Assembly: GCF_030160715.1 (NCBI RefSeq)
Contig: NZ_BSOW01000010.1
Span: 124,001 to 188,000 of the forward strand
DNA length: 64,000 bases
Direction: 5' to 3'
DNA from: Bradyrhizobium iriomotense
GTDB taxonomy: Bacteria; Pseudomonadota; Alphaproteobacteria; Rhizobiales; Xanthobacteraceae
Part shown: positions 46,463 through 54,149 of the stretch, one piece after another
Layout of the letters: each line of letters starts with the position of its first letter
Numbering within the stretch: position 1 is the stretch's first letter
The notes under the pieces: generated by a model
What the model saw: the letters and a program-made list of their open reading frames with translations, nothing else
Told to the model about the DNA's origin: nothing
Database searches by the model: none
Translations under genes and position numbers: made by a program

Positions 46463-47977
46463 GCCGTTGGCGAAACGTGCCCGAATGCGTGCCACGTCTT
46501 CATGGGAAAGGCGCGAAGCTACCGCCGGCGGCCGGCCTTTTATCATGAGCAACTGGCTCTCGTGCTCACGCGCGAAGCCCTGCTCGAACTCCCAAGGCGT
46601 GATCAGCTTGCCAAGCCGTTGAGCGACGTAGTTGAGCGTTTGGCCGTCACCATTCGCAAATACCTGAACCAGTCCGGAGTTGCCGAGGAAGCTTTCCCAG
46701 GACTGGGGATACGTCTTCTTCAACTGGGTGATATCCTGAACTACGAAAAGGGGCCGGATTCCGAAGCCTGGGAAGTAGCTTGAGGCGCGCTCCATGAACG
46801 GCATGTTCAAGGTAGCGAATTCCTCAAGGACGAACAGCACAGGAAGCCGGTCTCTGGGGTAGGTCCCCAGACTTTCAAGAACTGTGCAAGCAAGCTGCAC
46901 GACGACCCGCAACCAGCGTGAATGAGATTCCATCTGACCGACCGGCAGACAGAGATAGATGCTCGTCGGCCGGTCACCACGCAGGTCCGCAAGCTTGAAA
47001 TCAGAATGGCGGAGTGTCCGCTGCAACAGAATGCTGTCGAGAAAATCCGTATGCACGGCAGCGGTGCTGAAGATTGATCCCCGTTCTGTCGGCGGCGTTT
47101 GACCGAGACGGCCAGACATGCCGGCTGCAGCTCGGCCGAACGGCGCGTCGAGGTTTTTCATGTTGTCTAGGAGTGCGCCCATTAGAACGGCTTGCATGTC
47201 GAAATGGCGCTTTTTGTCATGCTTGGAGGCAGACGCCATCATGGCCGCGGCTGCCCTCTGTCCTTCAGTGACAAGCGGTCCATAGGTCAAACACAGCAAC
47301 TCACGCACGGTGATTAGGTGCCGGTCGCGCTTGGGTCGCGTGAGCGTGATGAAGATCAGTCCGGCCAGCAACGTGCGCGCGCTGTCATTGAAGTGCTTGG
47401 CGTTGCCACCGCCCTCGACATCCGGCACCAGAGCGTGCGCAACCGCCATCACATCGCCGACGATGCGAGGGCTTTGGGGATCGAGCTCGGCCAGCGGATT
47501 GAATGACGCACTGGGCCCATCGTGGACACCAAACGGATCGAGCACATGCGTCACATGGCCCATTAGACGTCTCAAACTGGCCGTCTGCGCAAGCTCTCCC
47601 TTGGGGTCAAGCACTAGCATGGAGCCGGAATAGAGATAGAAATTGGGTTCAAGAATCGTTGAGGTCTTGCCTGCACGTGTGCCGGCGATCAGCATCATCG
47701 GCCGGTCGTCAGCGTAACCAAGAAATGTCTGGCCGAGCTTGCCAATCATGAGTTGCCCGAACTCATATCGATAGCCCATCAACTCACCCGGAGACATGTA
47801 GTAGTTCGTTCGCTCGCGGTCCTTCTTAAGCCGGGCAATCGGTATGCCGCGCCTTACATGTTCCTCCATGAGTGCCCGCGTCCGTTCATCCATGTTGGGC
47901 AAGCTTGGATAGGGGTGAAGTGATGTCCGCTCGATCGGCGCACCGTATTTGCTGAATTCGTCCCATGCGAAACGCAT
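46451..47977 (-). CDS. VirD4/TraG-type coupling protein
   Basis: A 508-aa hexameric-ATPase-type T4CP that would dock relaxosome DNA onto a type IV channel. Walker A GTRAGKTS is at 99-106 and Walker B LVLDPKGEL at about 121-129. Conserved stretches KHFNDSARTLLAGLI, TDFLDS, PVLFVLEEFATL and GIRPLFVVQDITQLKKTYP follow. Unlike typical VirD4/TraG (600-700 aa) it has no N-terminal transmembrane segments. A strong AAGGAG precedes the ATG. It diverges from the small-gene operon at 48,450. It is an intact core transfer gene without its secretion channel in the window. Confidence 0.93.
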   Translation of the reverse strand: MRFAWDEFSKYGAPIERTSLHPYPSLPNMDERTRALMEEHVRRGIPIARLKKDRERTNYYMSPGELMGYRYEFGQLMIGKLGQTFLGYADDRPMMLIAGTRAGKTSTILEPNFYLYSGSMLVLDPKGELAQTASLRRLMGHVTHVLDPFGVHDGPSASFNPLAELDPQSPRIVGDVMAVAHALVPDVEGGGNAKHFNDSARTLLAGLIFITLTRPKRDRHLITVRELLCLTYGPLVTEGQRAAAAMMASASKHDKKRHFDMQAVLMGALLDNMKNLDAPFGRAAAGMSGRLGQTPPTERGSIFSTAAVHTDFLDSILLQRTLRHSDFKLADLRGDRPTSIYLCLPVGQMESHSRWLRVVVQLACTVLESLGTYPRDRLPVLFVLEEFATLNMPFMERASSYFPGFGIRPLFVVQDITQLKKTYPQSWESFLGNSGLVQVFANGDGQTLNYVAQRLGKLITPWEFEQGFAREHESQLLMIKGRPPAVASRLSHEDVARIRARFANGLHL

Positions 47978-48285
47978 TCCAAATCTCCTTTGTCCGAGAT
48001 TGAAACTGGTACGCGCTCAGGCTCGATCTCGGCGCCGGAATGTTTCGCAATCCGACAAACTCCGTATCCGTCGTACTCAGTGTGGGTGGCCGTGGATCAG
48101 TCAATGTCTCAGCCTGATTCACGACGTGCCCTCGATGCTAATCGCTCCAAGCGGGCTTGCGTTGGCGTTCCTTGGCGAGCGTATCGGGCCGGTTGGACTG
48201 CGGTGTCGCTCACGCCGTTTCCTTTCGGTGAAGCCCGCGGGGCTTGAAGGATGCGGGTTCTAGGGCCGTCGTCGGCGCGAAGACC

Positions 48286-48375
48286 GTCAATCGCTTTTCC
48301 CCAAAACGAAGAGGCGGTTGCGCTTAAGGGTGCGCAGACCGCCTTTCGTTTCGGGTCCACTCAAAAGCGATTGAC
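48286..48375. repeat. Long complex palindrome (structured DNA or RNA)
   Basis: The outer perfect 13-bp arms GTCAATCGCTTTT (48,286-48,298) and AAAAGCGATTGAC (48,363-48,375) enclose an inner stem. In it AAACGA, AGGCGGT and GCGC pair with GCGC, ACCGCCT and TCGTTT around the loop TTAAGGGT. Nearly the whole 90 bases can fold on themselves. It lies in the 472-bp gap between the divergent coupling-protein gene and the gene at 48,450. Confidence 0.7.
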
Positions 48376-48409
48376 GCGCGCCCGGAACGCCGCCCCTCGG
48401 AACCGCATC

Positions 48410-48428
48410 AAGCCCCGCGTCGGGGCTT
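48410..48428 (+). promoter_or_regulatory. Hairpin just upstream of the small-gene operon
   Basis: AAGCCCCG-CGT-CGGGGCTT, an 8-bp stem ending about 12 bases before the AAAGGAAA ribosome site at 48,438-48,445. It could be an attenuator or an mRNA 5' stabiliser. Confidence 0.5.
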
Positions 48429-48449
48429 CACTTTGTGAAAGGAAATACC

Positions 48450-48659
48450 ATGAGCAGCCAACCACACTTCATCGCCTACAGTGTCAAGGAACGCGACGGC
48501 AAAGCCATCTGGACCAAAATTGGAGCCGGGTTCCTGCACCAGAAATCAGGTTGCACGATCCAGCTCGACGCATTGCCGCTGGGGGACCGCATCGTCCTCC
48601 TCGAACCGAAGGACGACAAAGCTGGTTCAACAGCAGCCGGCAACGGAGGTGCTCCATGA
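48450..48659 (+). CDS. Small conserved mobile-element protein
   Basis: 69 aa starting MSSQPHFIAYSVKERDGKAI. The pattern IAYSVKERDGKAIWTKIGAG followed by IQLDALPLGDRIVL is one I recognise as a short protein common on alphaproteobacterial plasmids and ICEs, with no known function. Its stop overlaps the next ATG (ATGA), so the two genes form an operon. Confidence 0.75.
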   Translation: MSSQPHFIAYSVKERDGKAIWTKIGAGFLHQKSGCTIQLDALPLGDRIVLLEPKDDKAGSTAAGNGGAP

Positions 48660-48958
48660 GCACTTCTTTCATCACACCCGGTCACGTGCGCGCCTTCCAG
48701 GCTGTTACGACGCAGCTCTATGGCGAGGTGACCCTCGCCAGTTGCCGCATCGACGGCAAGCCGGGCGTTGCAATCGTCCTGATGGAGCATGTCGGCGAGG
48801 GCAAGGTCGGTGTCATGCCACTGTTCGTGGCCATAACTGAGAATATGAACATCGTATTCGCAGGTGAAGCCGAGGGTGACGGAGGCGAGGGCGGCGGCCC
48901 GGCCCGCGGGTTTAAGGCCGCTAAGAACGTCACCACGCCAAATCGCGACATTTCGTAA
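48656..48958 (+). CDS. Small conserved mobile-element protein
   Basis: 100 aa starting MSTSFITPGHVRAFQAVTTQ. The core LYGEVTLASCRIDGKPGVAI and VMPLFVAITENMNI is a fold seen repeatedly next to genes like its upstream neighbour on plasmids. Function unknown. The tail is Gly-rich then polar. Translation is coupled to the preceding gene. Confidence 0.72.
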   Translation: MSTSFITPGHVRAFQAVTTQLYGEVTLASCRIDGKPGVAIVLMEHVGEGKVGVMPLFVAITENMNIVFAGEAEGDGGEGGGPARGFKAAKNVTTPNRDIS

Positions 48959-49299
48959 CCGCCGCGGGTCCCCGCCGGGTAACTGGCGGGGCTTGCCGGC
49001 ATGTTGCAGCTGAAGCGCCGTTGCAAGTCTGTCGTTATGAATACGGCCGTCTCTTCTCATTCGAAGAGACTTAGCCGAAAGACAACATCGATGATGACGA
49101 GAGGGAATTCGCATTTCTTGGCGGACTCTTTTTGGCTGGGTTTACATGAGCGTTGCGCGAGCGAGTGTTTTCCGTGGTCATGCCAATGTTCGCTACGGAA
49201 CGGTTGAGAAACATCGACAATCGTTCTCGATAGTTCTACCGAGCTCGATTTGCATATTTCAGGATGAGATCAATACGTAGGGGCATTGTGCGCCAGACC

Positions 49300-49410
49300 G
49301 CGGCCTTAGTGCGTCAAGGGGGCTTCCACCCAGAACGCAAGAAAATGTCCGCTGCGCGTCAATTTTCCTGCGTTCCGGGTCCCTGCGAACCCCCCTTTGA
49401 CGCCGGCCGC
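49300..49410. repeat. Large imperfect inverted repeat, candidate oriT
   Basis: GCGGCC (49,300-49,305) pairs with GGCCGC (49,405-49,410). GCGTCAAGGGGG (49,311-49,322) pairs with CCCCCCTTTGACGC (49,390-49,403). AACGCAAGAAAAT (49,333-49,345) pairs with ATTTTCCTGCGTT near 49,362-49,374. The loop is around GTCCGCTGCGCG. It is in the 510-bp gap upstream of the mobilization genes and otherwise holds no gene. Confidence 0.65.
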
Positions 49411-49468
49411 GCTCAGTCGCCCAAAGCCCCTACGATTGTAAAACTCAACCCATACGACGGACATCAAG

Positions 49469-49738
49469 ATGATAAGCCTTCTACAGCAGATACCGACCAT
49501 CTTGGCTCACATCCTTCTGGGCGCCTTATACATCCTGAATCTTATATTTGTCCTATTCGCTCTCGTGGATGCGGCCTTCCGCTTTTGCGCGCGAGTTCAG
49601 GAGTGGTGCGAGTATGAGGCATCGCGTGTTCGTCGAACTGATCCCGAGCCGAAGATTGTCGTAAAGGCGCTATTGATTGCACTCGGTCATTCCTATTTCT
49701 CACGATCATGGAACGATGCGGCGAATGACAATCTTTGA
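49469..49738 (+). CDS. Small single-pass membrane protein
   Basis: 89 aa starting MISLLQQIPTILAHILLGAL. One long hydrophobic helix (about 3-36) is followed by a charged cytoplasmic half (EYEASRVRRTDPEPKIVVKA). It is the first gene after the large inverted repeat and precedes mobC by 182 bp on the same strand, so a role in mobilization is possible. No family recognised. Confidence 0.65.
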   Translation: MISLLQQIPTILAHILLGALYILNLIFVLFALVDAAFRFCARVQEWCEYEASRVRRTDPEPKIVVKALLIALGHSYFSRSWNDAANDNL

Positions 49739-49920
49739 GAATTACAAATCCTTTCGATGGTCGGGTGACTCATGACCAGTACAATTGTCGGCGTCTACAT
49801 GGCGGGGAAAAGGCTACGTAGGCGAGATGTCCGTTTCCCTAGGGGAAACGGTTCTCGTTGGGGGCCGGAGAGGTGGCCCCCAAACCCCAGGACGCATGCG
49901 CTCTGCCAAGAAAGGATGAC

Positions 49921-50256
49921 ATGGGTCGACCGAGAAAAACTGAACCGCGTGACAGGCAATTTAATCTGAGCCTGACAGCGACTGAATATGAAAGCATCGT
50001 AAGGCGAGCAACCGCACTAGGCATGCGGCCGATCCATTTTGGACGGGCTATTCTGCTCCGCGTAGACGGCGGGGCCGTTTCCAAGCCGCAGCCCGCAGAT
50101 AATGGCGCCCGCCTTGTCGCGCTACAGCTATCGCGGCTGGGGAATAATCTGAATCAGCTTTTGCAATATCTCCACACGACCGGAGATCCGGTACCTGCCG
50201 ATCTCGAGCCCCTGCTCAACGACATCCGCAACCTGATCACCAGGGTGCGCGGATGA
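49921..50256 (+). CDS. mobC: MobC-family relaxosome protein
   Basis: 111 aa. The N-terminal ribbon-helix-helix-like part (RDRQFNLSLTATEYESIVRR) would bind the oriT region. The C-terminal VALQLSRLGNNLNQLLQYLH is the hallmark MobC motif. It assists relaxase nicking and strand separation at oriT. The stop overlaps the relaxase ATG by 4 bases, so the two are coupled. Confidence 0.88.
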   Translation: MGRPRKTEPRDRQFNLSLTATEYESIVRRATALGMRPIHFGRAILLRVDGGAVSKPQPADNGARLVALQLSRLGNNLNQLLQYLHTTGDPVPADLEPLLNDIRNLITRVRG

Positions 50257-51683
50257 TTGTGAAGAATTCCGGTGACGGGAAATCCTTCGGGCCGCGCGCC
50301 GAATATCTGACCCATGACAAAGATGCGAGGACCGACGAGCGCGTCGATTGGACCAAAACTCATAACCTTGCCAACGAAAATGTGCATGCCGCAATCGACG
50401 AGATGCAGTTGACGGCTGAAAATGCCGAATTGCTGAAGCAGGAAGCTGGAGTCCGTGGAGGCGGCCGACGCGCGGAAAAGATATCAAAGCACTACAGTCT
50501 GAATTGGGCCATTTCGGACAGCCCAAGTCAGGAGCACATGATCGAGACTTGCCGCGATTTCCTTCGCCATATGGGATGGCATGAACATCAGGCAGTTTTC
50601 ATCGCCCACAACGACAAGCCATATAAGCACGTCCATATCCTGATAAATGCAGTGCACCCGGAAACCGGTTTGCGCCTCAATGACGATTTTGAACATGAGC
50701 GGGCACAAGCGTGGGCGCTCCAGTACGAACTCAGCCAAAATCACGTTCATTGCACCGAGCGGCTGAAAAATGCGAATGAGCGCGAAAAAAATATGCCGCG
50801 AAATATCTGGATGAGTTTTCAGCCTTACGAGCAGGAATTTCTGAAATCGGAACAACACTGGCAACAGAATGTGGAGGTTCCCGAATATCAGCCCAAAAAT
50901 CGGAAAAGCGCTGAATGGGAGATCTTCAAGGAAATCCAGCGCGATGAGCGCGATCAGTTTTATGCTGACGGAAAAAGGGAATTCAAAGCGTTGCGAGCAT
51001 CGATATATCGCGAAGTTCGTGAAGAATTTCGCGAGCGATGGGGCGATTATTACAAGGCAAAAAAGCTCGGAAGGAAAGAGGACCAGCACAGCCTTGAAAA
51101 AGTGAAGTCGGAAATCATCGCCGATCAGAAGGCAGCGCTCGAACCGCGCCGCGACGCCGCGTGCGCGGAGCTATTGCAAGCGCGAGAGATCAAACGTCAA
51201 GAACTCCGCGAACGCCAAACGAAGGAGAGGGCCGAATTCCGTGGGCGGCTCGAACTTGGAATAGACAATTCCGACTTCTTCCACCATCTGACCACCGGAC
51301 GCGAGCGTCGCGAGGAGATCGGCCTAGGCTTTCGCGAGGCTGCCTCCGAGGTCACGCGGAGTACAACGGTTGAGCAGACGCGATCGTCGGAGTGGGCTGA
51401 GGTCGAGCATGACAGCCGGAGGCGCCTGTCACGAGTGGGCCTTCTGCAAGCCGCGGAGTTTGGGCCGCGCAAGGCCGCGCGCGCAGCGGGGGCGCTGGTC
51501 GACGGAGTGTTTTCCTTTCTGACGAACTTGGGGTCGGCGCCGCCCGAGCCCATCTCCTCGCAAGAGAGGGCAGATCAATTCCGGGAAGCGGCCGAAAATG
51601 CGCTCAAGCAGGAGCAGCATCGTGGACGTGAGGAGGAGGATGCCGGATGGCGCGAGCGTCAAAGGGCGATCTCCCGAGAATGA
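50253..51683 (+). CDS. MobP/VirD2-type relaxase
   Basis: A 476-aa relaxase that would nick oriT and stay bound to the 5' end of the transferred strand. The three-His-type motif is seen as KPYKHVHILINAVH (H126, H128). The likely catalytic tyrosine is Y18 in RAEYLTHDKD. The N-terminal 180 residues form the relaxase domain. The rest (about 190-470) is a long charged helical region (EEFRERWGDYYKAKKLG, REIKRQELRERQTKERAEF-like) that probably contacts the coupling protein. mobC lies directly upstream. Confidence 0.9.
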   Translation: MIVKNSGDGKSFGPRAEYLTHDKDARTDERVDWTKTHNLANENVHAAIDEMQLTAENAELLKQEAGVRGGGRRAEKISKHYSLNWAISDSPSQEHMIETCRDFLRHMGWHEHQAVFIAHNDKPYKHVHILINAVHPETGLRLNDDFEHERAQAWALQYELSQNHVHCTERLKNANEREKNMPRNIWMSFQPYEQEFLKSEQHWQQNVEVPEYQPKNRKSAEWEIFKEIQRDERDQFYADGKREFKALRASIYREVREEFRERWGDYYKAKKLGRKEDQHSLEKVKSEIIADQKAALEPRRDAACAELLQAREIKRQELRERQTKERAEFRGRLELGIDNSDFFHHLTTGRERREEIGLGFREAASEVTRSTTVEQTRSSEWAEVEHDSRRRLSRVGLLQAAEFGPRKAARAAGALVDGVFSFLTNLGSAPPEPISSQERADQFREAAENALKQEQHRGREEEDAGWRERQRAISRE

Positions 51684-52014
51684 GCCAGGGGCCGGCCCCG
51701 CCACGGTCGAGCCCCCATCTTTCTTGGCGAACCAATTGGCAGATGATGCAGGCATTGACAGGCTGGCGGAAGAGACCGAGGCGGAGGAACTGGCGCTCGA
51801 GTCCGAATTCCGTCGCAAGCTGAGAGGTCTGCGGTGGTTACCAAGGCAAGCCCGGGCGGGAGCGCGGCGCGAACTCCATGAATGGCTGAGAGCGTCGCTC
51901 AGGGCTATGAAGGAACGAAAGGCAACCGATCGGCGTGTGGCGGCCAGTTGGCGGCGCAAAAGGCTTGCTGAACGCAGCCGCCAACATAATCGACTTTCCG
52001 GGCCACACCCCTGA
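51640..52014 (+). CDS. Small basic protein overlapping the relaxase 3' end
   Basis: 124 aa starting MPDGASVKGRSPENEPGAGP. It overlaps the relaxase gene by 44 bases in another frame and sits behind a GAGGAGG ribosome site. The first 35 residues are low-complexity. The rest is strongly charged helix ending very basic (RRVAASWRRKRLAERSRQ-type). It is likely a mobilization accessory protein. No family recognised. Confidence 0.55.
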   Translation: MPDGASVKGRSPENEPGAGPATVEPPSFLANQLADDAGIDRLAEETEAEELALESEFRRKLRGLRWLPRQARAGARRELHEWLRASLRAMKERKATDRRVAASWRRKRLAERSRQHNRLSGPHP

Positions 52015-52032
52015 TAGGTCAAGGACGCCGTA

Positions 52033-53145
52033 CTAGTCGGCTGGAAACGGCGCCGAGCCAAACAAGCGTTTCCAATTGCTGCGGAGGCAATCTTCATATT
52101 TCACATTGATGTCCTTTCCCCCGGCTGCCGCCGGCACGGCTCCTTCAAAGAAGCAGCGGTATTGCAAAGCAGGAGGAATGCGATCCCGAAGTCGAGCGCT
52201 CTTGGCTCCATCGATTATTGCCAATGCCTCCTTTGCATTCGCATTTCCCTGCGCCGCGGATTTGTTCAGCCATGACTTTCCCTTTGCGATGTCCTGAGGC
52301 GCTCCCATTCCGGCCACGTACATCGCGCCAAGAAAATATTCGGCTTGTTCATCGCCGGCTTCGGCGCCACTCTGGAACAAACGCATTGCTTCAGCTTGAT
52401 CTTTGGGGACGCCTTTGCCATCGAGGTAGAGAGACGCAAGCATCGTTCGCGCATCTATTTGGCCAGCATCGCTTGCATTACGAAACCATTCGGCTGCAAC
52501 CGCATAGTCTTGGTGCACCCCTTTTCCTTCATTGTACATGAGCCCAACGTGCAGCTGGGCAAACTGATCGTTCTGATCTGCAGCCTTGCGGTATAATTCC
52601 ATCGCTTTTGCATAGTCCATCGGGGCCCCTTCGCCGTACTCGTACATCCAGCCGAGATTCGCCTGAGCGTCAGAGTCATTTTGAGCGGCGGCCTTACTAA
52701 AGAAGTCAAATGCTTTGGCTTTATCGACCGACACTCCCCAAAGACCTTCCCGGTAGGCGTGCCCCATCCTCGACTGAGCCAGTGCGTCGCCCTGCTCGGC
52801 GGCCTTTCGATACCAGAAGACGGCTTGCCGCCCATCTTTCGCGGTACCAAGTCCGCCAGCGTAAAAATTGCCCAGTATCGCTTGGCTACCTGCATGCCCC
52901 CGATCTGCCAGGATTCTGAGATGGATAAATGCTGTCGCCCAATCGTGCTTTCTTGTGGCCTCCACCACGCGACGCGCCGCTTCCTCGGTCGACATGGAAG
53001 CTGCTGCCGGTGAGCTTTGTTGCGCCTTGGCTACATCGATGTGCCAACGAGCGCTCATTGGAATGCACGTGAAGACGATGGCTAGCGAGGCAAGACCCAG
53101 AACATATGCGCGGTGCCCGGCTTGCGAATTTGAAACAGTTCTCAC
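52033..53145 (-). CDS. Exported Sel1-repeat protein
   Basis: 370 aa, GTG start. N-terminal signal segment (YVLGLASLAIVFTCIPM), then about six Sel1-like repeats of 36 residues (LGNFYAGGLGTAKDGRQAVF, MGHAYREGLWGVSVDKAKAF, LGWMYEYGEGAPMDYAKAME). Sel1 solenoids mediate protein contacts in the periplasm or envelope. The C-terminal 60 residues have two Cys (YRCFFEG, YEDCLRS). Its start codon is 14 bp from the perfect inverted repeat that also borders the recombinase gene, so its expression may be switched (see finding). Confidence 0.82.
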   Translation of the reverse strand: MRTVSNSQAGHRAYVLGLASLAIVFTCIPMSARWHIDVAKAQQSSPAAASMSTEEAARRVVEATRKHDWATAFIHLRILADRGHAGSQAILGNFYAGGLGTAKDGRQAVFWYRKAAEQGDALAQSRMGHAYREGLWGVSVDKAKAFDFFSKAAAQNDSDAQANLGWMYEYGEGAPMDYAKAMELYRKAADQNDQFAQLHVGLMYNEGKGVHQDYAVAAEWFRNASDAGQIDARTMLASLYLDGKGVPKDQAEAMRLFQSGAEAGDEQAEYFLGAMYVAGMGAPQDIAKGKSWLNKSAAQGNANAKEALAIIDGAKSARLRDRIPPALQYRCFFEGAVPAAAGGKDINVKYEDCLRSNWKRLFGSAPFPAD

Positions 53146-53159
53146 GCCAGTGAGACTGT

Positions 53160-53301
53160 ATGGCCGATAGTGTTTCAGCCTGCCGGAAAAGGCTTGATAT
53201 TGGCTCTCGGGAGACGCTAGACTCTAAGACGAATTTTCTGCCGATCGCACACTCTTCGCAGATTTTTAGGGGACTTCTCGTGCTTCAACACTATCGGCCA
53301 T
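53160..53301. promoter_or_regulatory. Promoter region flanked by perfect 15-bp inverted repeats (candidate invertible switch)
   Basis: ATGGCCGATAGTGTT (53,160-53,174) and its exact reverse complement AACACTATCGGCCAT (53,287-53,301) bracket 112 bp. Inside, TTGATA (53,194-53,199) and TAGACT (53,218-53,223) at 18-bp spacing form a rightward promoter toward the recombinase. The repeats end 14 bp from the Sel1 start and 15 bp from the recombinase start. Confidence 0.6.
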
Positions 53302-53316
53302 TTTGTTTCAGGCACG

Positions 53317-54087
53317 ATGATGCAAGCACCGAGACATACCGATCTGACCCTGTACGGCTTAAACGGTGACCGCAAATATCTGAATGCGGTTGAACGGCGT
53401 CGGTTTATTCGGGCGACTAAAGAGTTCTCGACCGATGTCCGCCTTTTCTGCCTGACGCTTTGCTTAAGTGGTGGTCGGATTTCAGAAGTTCTCGCTATGA
53501 CCCCGGCGGGTCTCGATCTCGAGGCCGGCACTGCCAACCTGATTACACTCAAGCGCCGCAAGCGCGGAGTCATCCGGCAAGTACCTTTGCCAAGCGATTT
53601 GCTTAGCGAGCTCGACCGCACCTTCGGCATCAGGGATCGGCAGCGTTACCCTCCCAAAGCGCAAGGTCGGATCTGGAATTGGAGCCGCAGCACCGCCTGG
53701 CGGCGCGTGAAGGAGGTCATGGCCGAAGCCGAGGTCATGGGCCTAGCAGCCAGCCCCAAGGGTTTGCGCCACGCGTTCGGAGTGGCTGCATTTCAGTCTT
53801 CCGTCCCGCCTCATCTGGTTCAACGCTGGTTTGGTCATGCCTCGCTCCGTACGACAGGCATCTATTGCGACGTCAGCGGGCCCGACGAGCGCAGGTTTGC
53901 CGAGCGCATGTGGGCGAACGGGTCTCGTTGGTGGCTTGGTAGCCGGGCCGGCCGAAGCAGCTGTGCTGCACTGATCAAGCACATCTTGAGACTAATAAGT
54001 CTGACCACAAGCACTCTGCTCGTCGTTGCGCGCCGGCCAGTGTCATCGGGCGAGCTGCGCAATCGAAAGAATGAAAATGTTTTGTAA
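53317..54087 (+). CDS. Short tyrosine recombinase
   Basis: 256 aa. It contains only the catalytic domain: Arg in GGRISEVL (about residue 52), KGLRHAFG (about 148), and FGHASLRTTGIYC with the probable nucleophile Tyr (about 172-184). The His that usually begins HxLRH is Lys. The N-terminal core-binding domain of integrases is missing, and the last 60 residues are basic and unlike the family. It may act on the nearby 15-bp inverted repeats rather than on the element ends. It lies 62 bp upstream of the full-length integrase gene on the same strand. Confidence 0.82.
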   Translation: MMQAPRHTDLTLYGLNGDRKYLNAVERRRFIRATKEFSTDVRLFCLTLCLSGGRISEVLAMTPAGLDLEAGTANLITLKRRKRGVIRQVPLPSDLLSELDRTFGIRDRQRYPPKAQGRIWNWSRSTAWRRVKEVMAEAEVMGLAASPKGLRHAFGVAAFQSSVPPHLVQRWFGHASLRTTGIYCDVSGPDERRFAERMWANGSRWWLGSRAGRSSCAALIKHILRLISLTTSTLLVVARRPVSSGELRNRKNENVL

Positions 54088-54149
54088 TGGCAGCCGTCCA
54101 GGATTCTCAGCGCCGCGGACCGATGTTAGAATCCGCATGAGGGTGTCTC

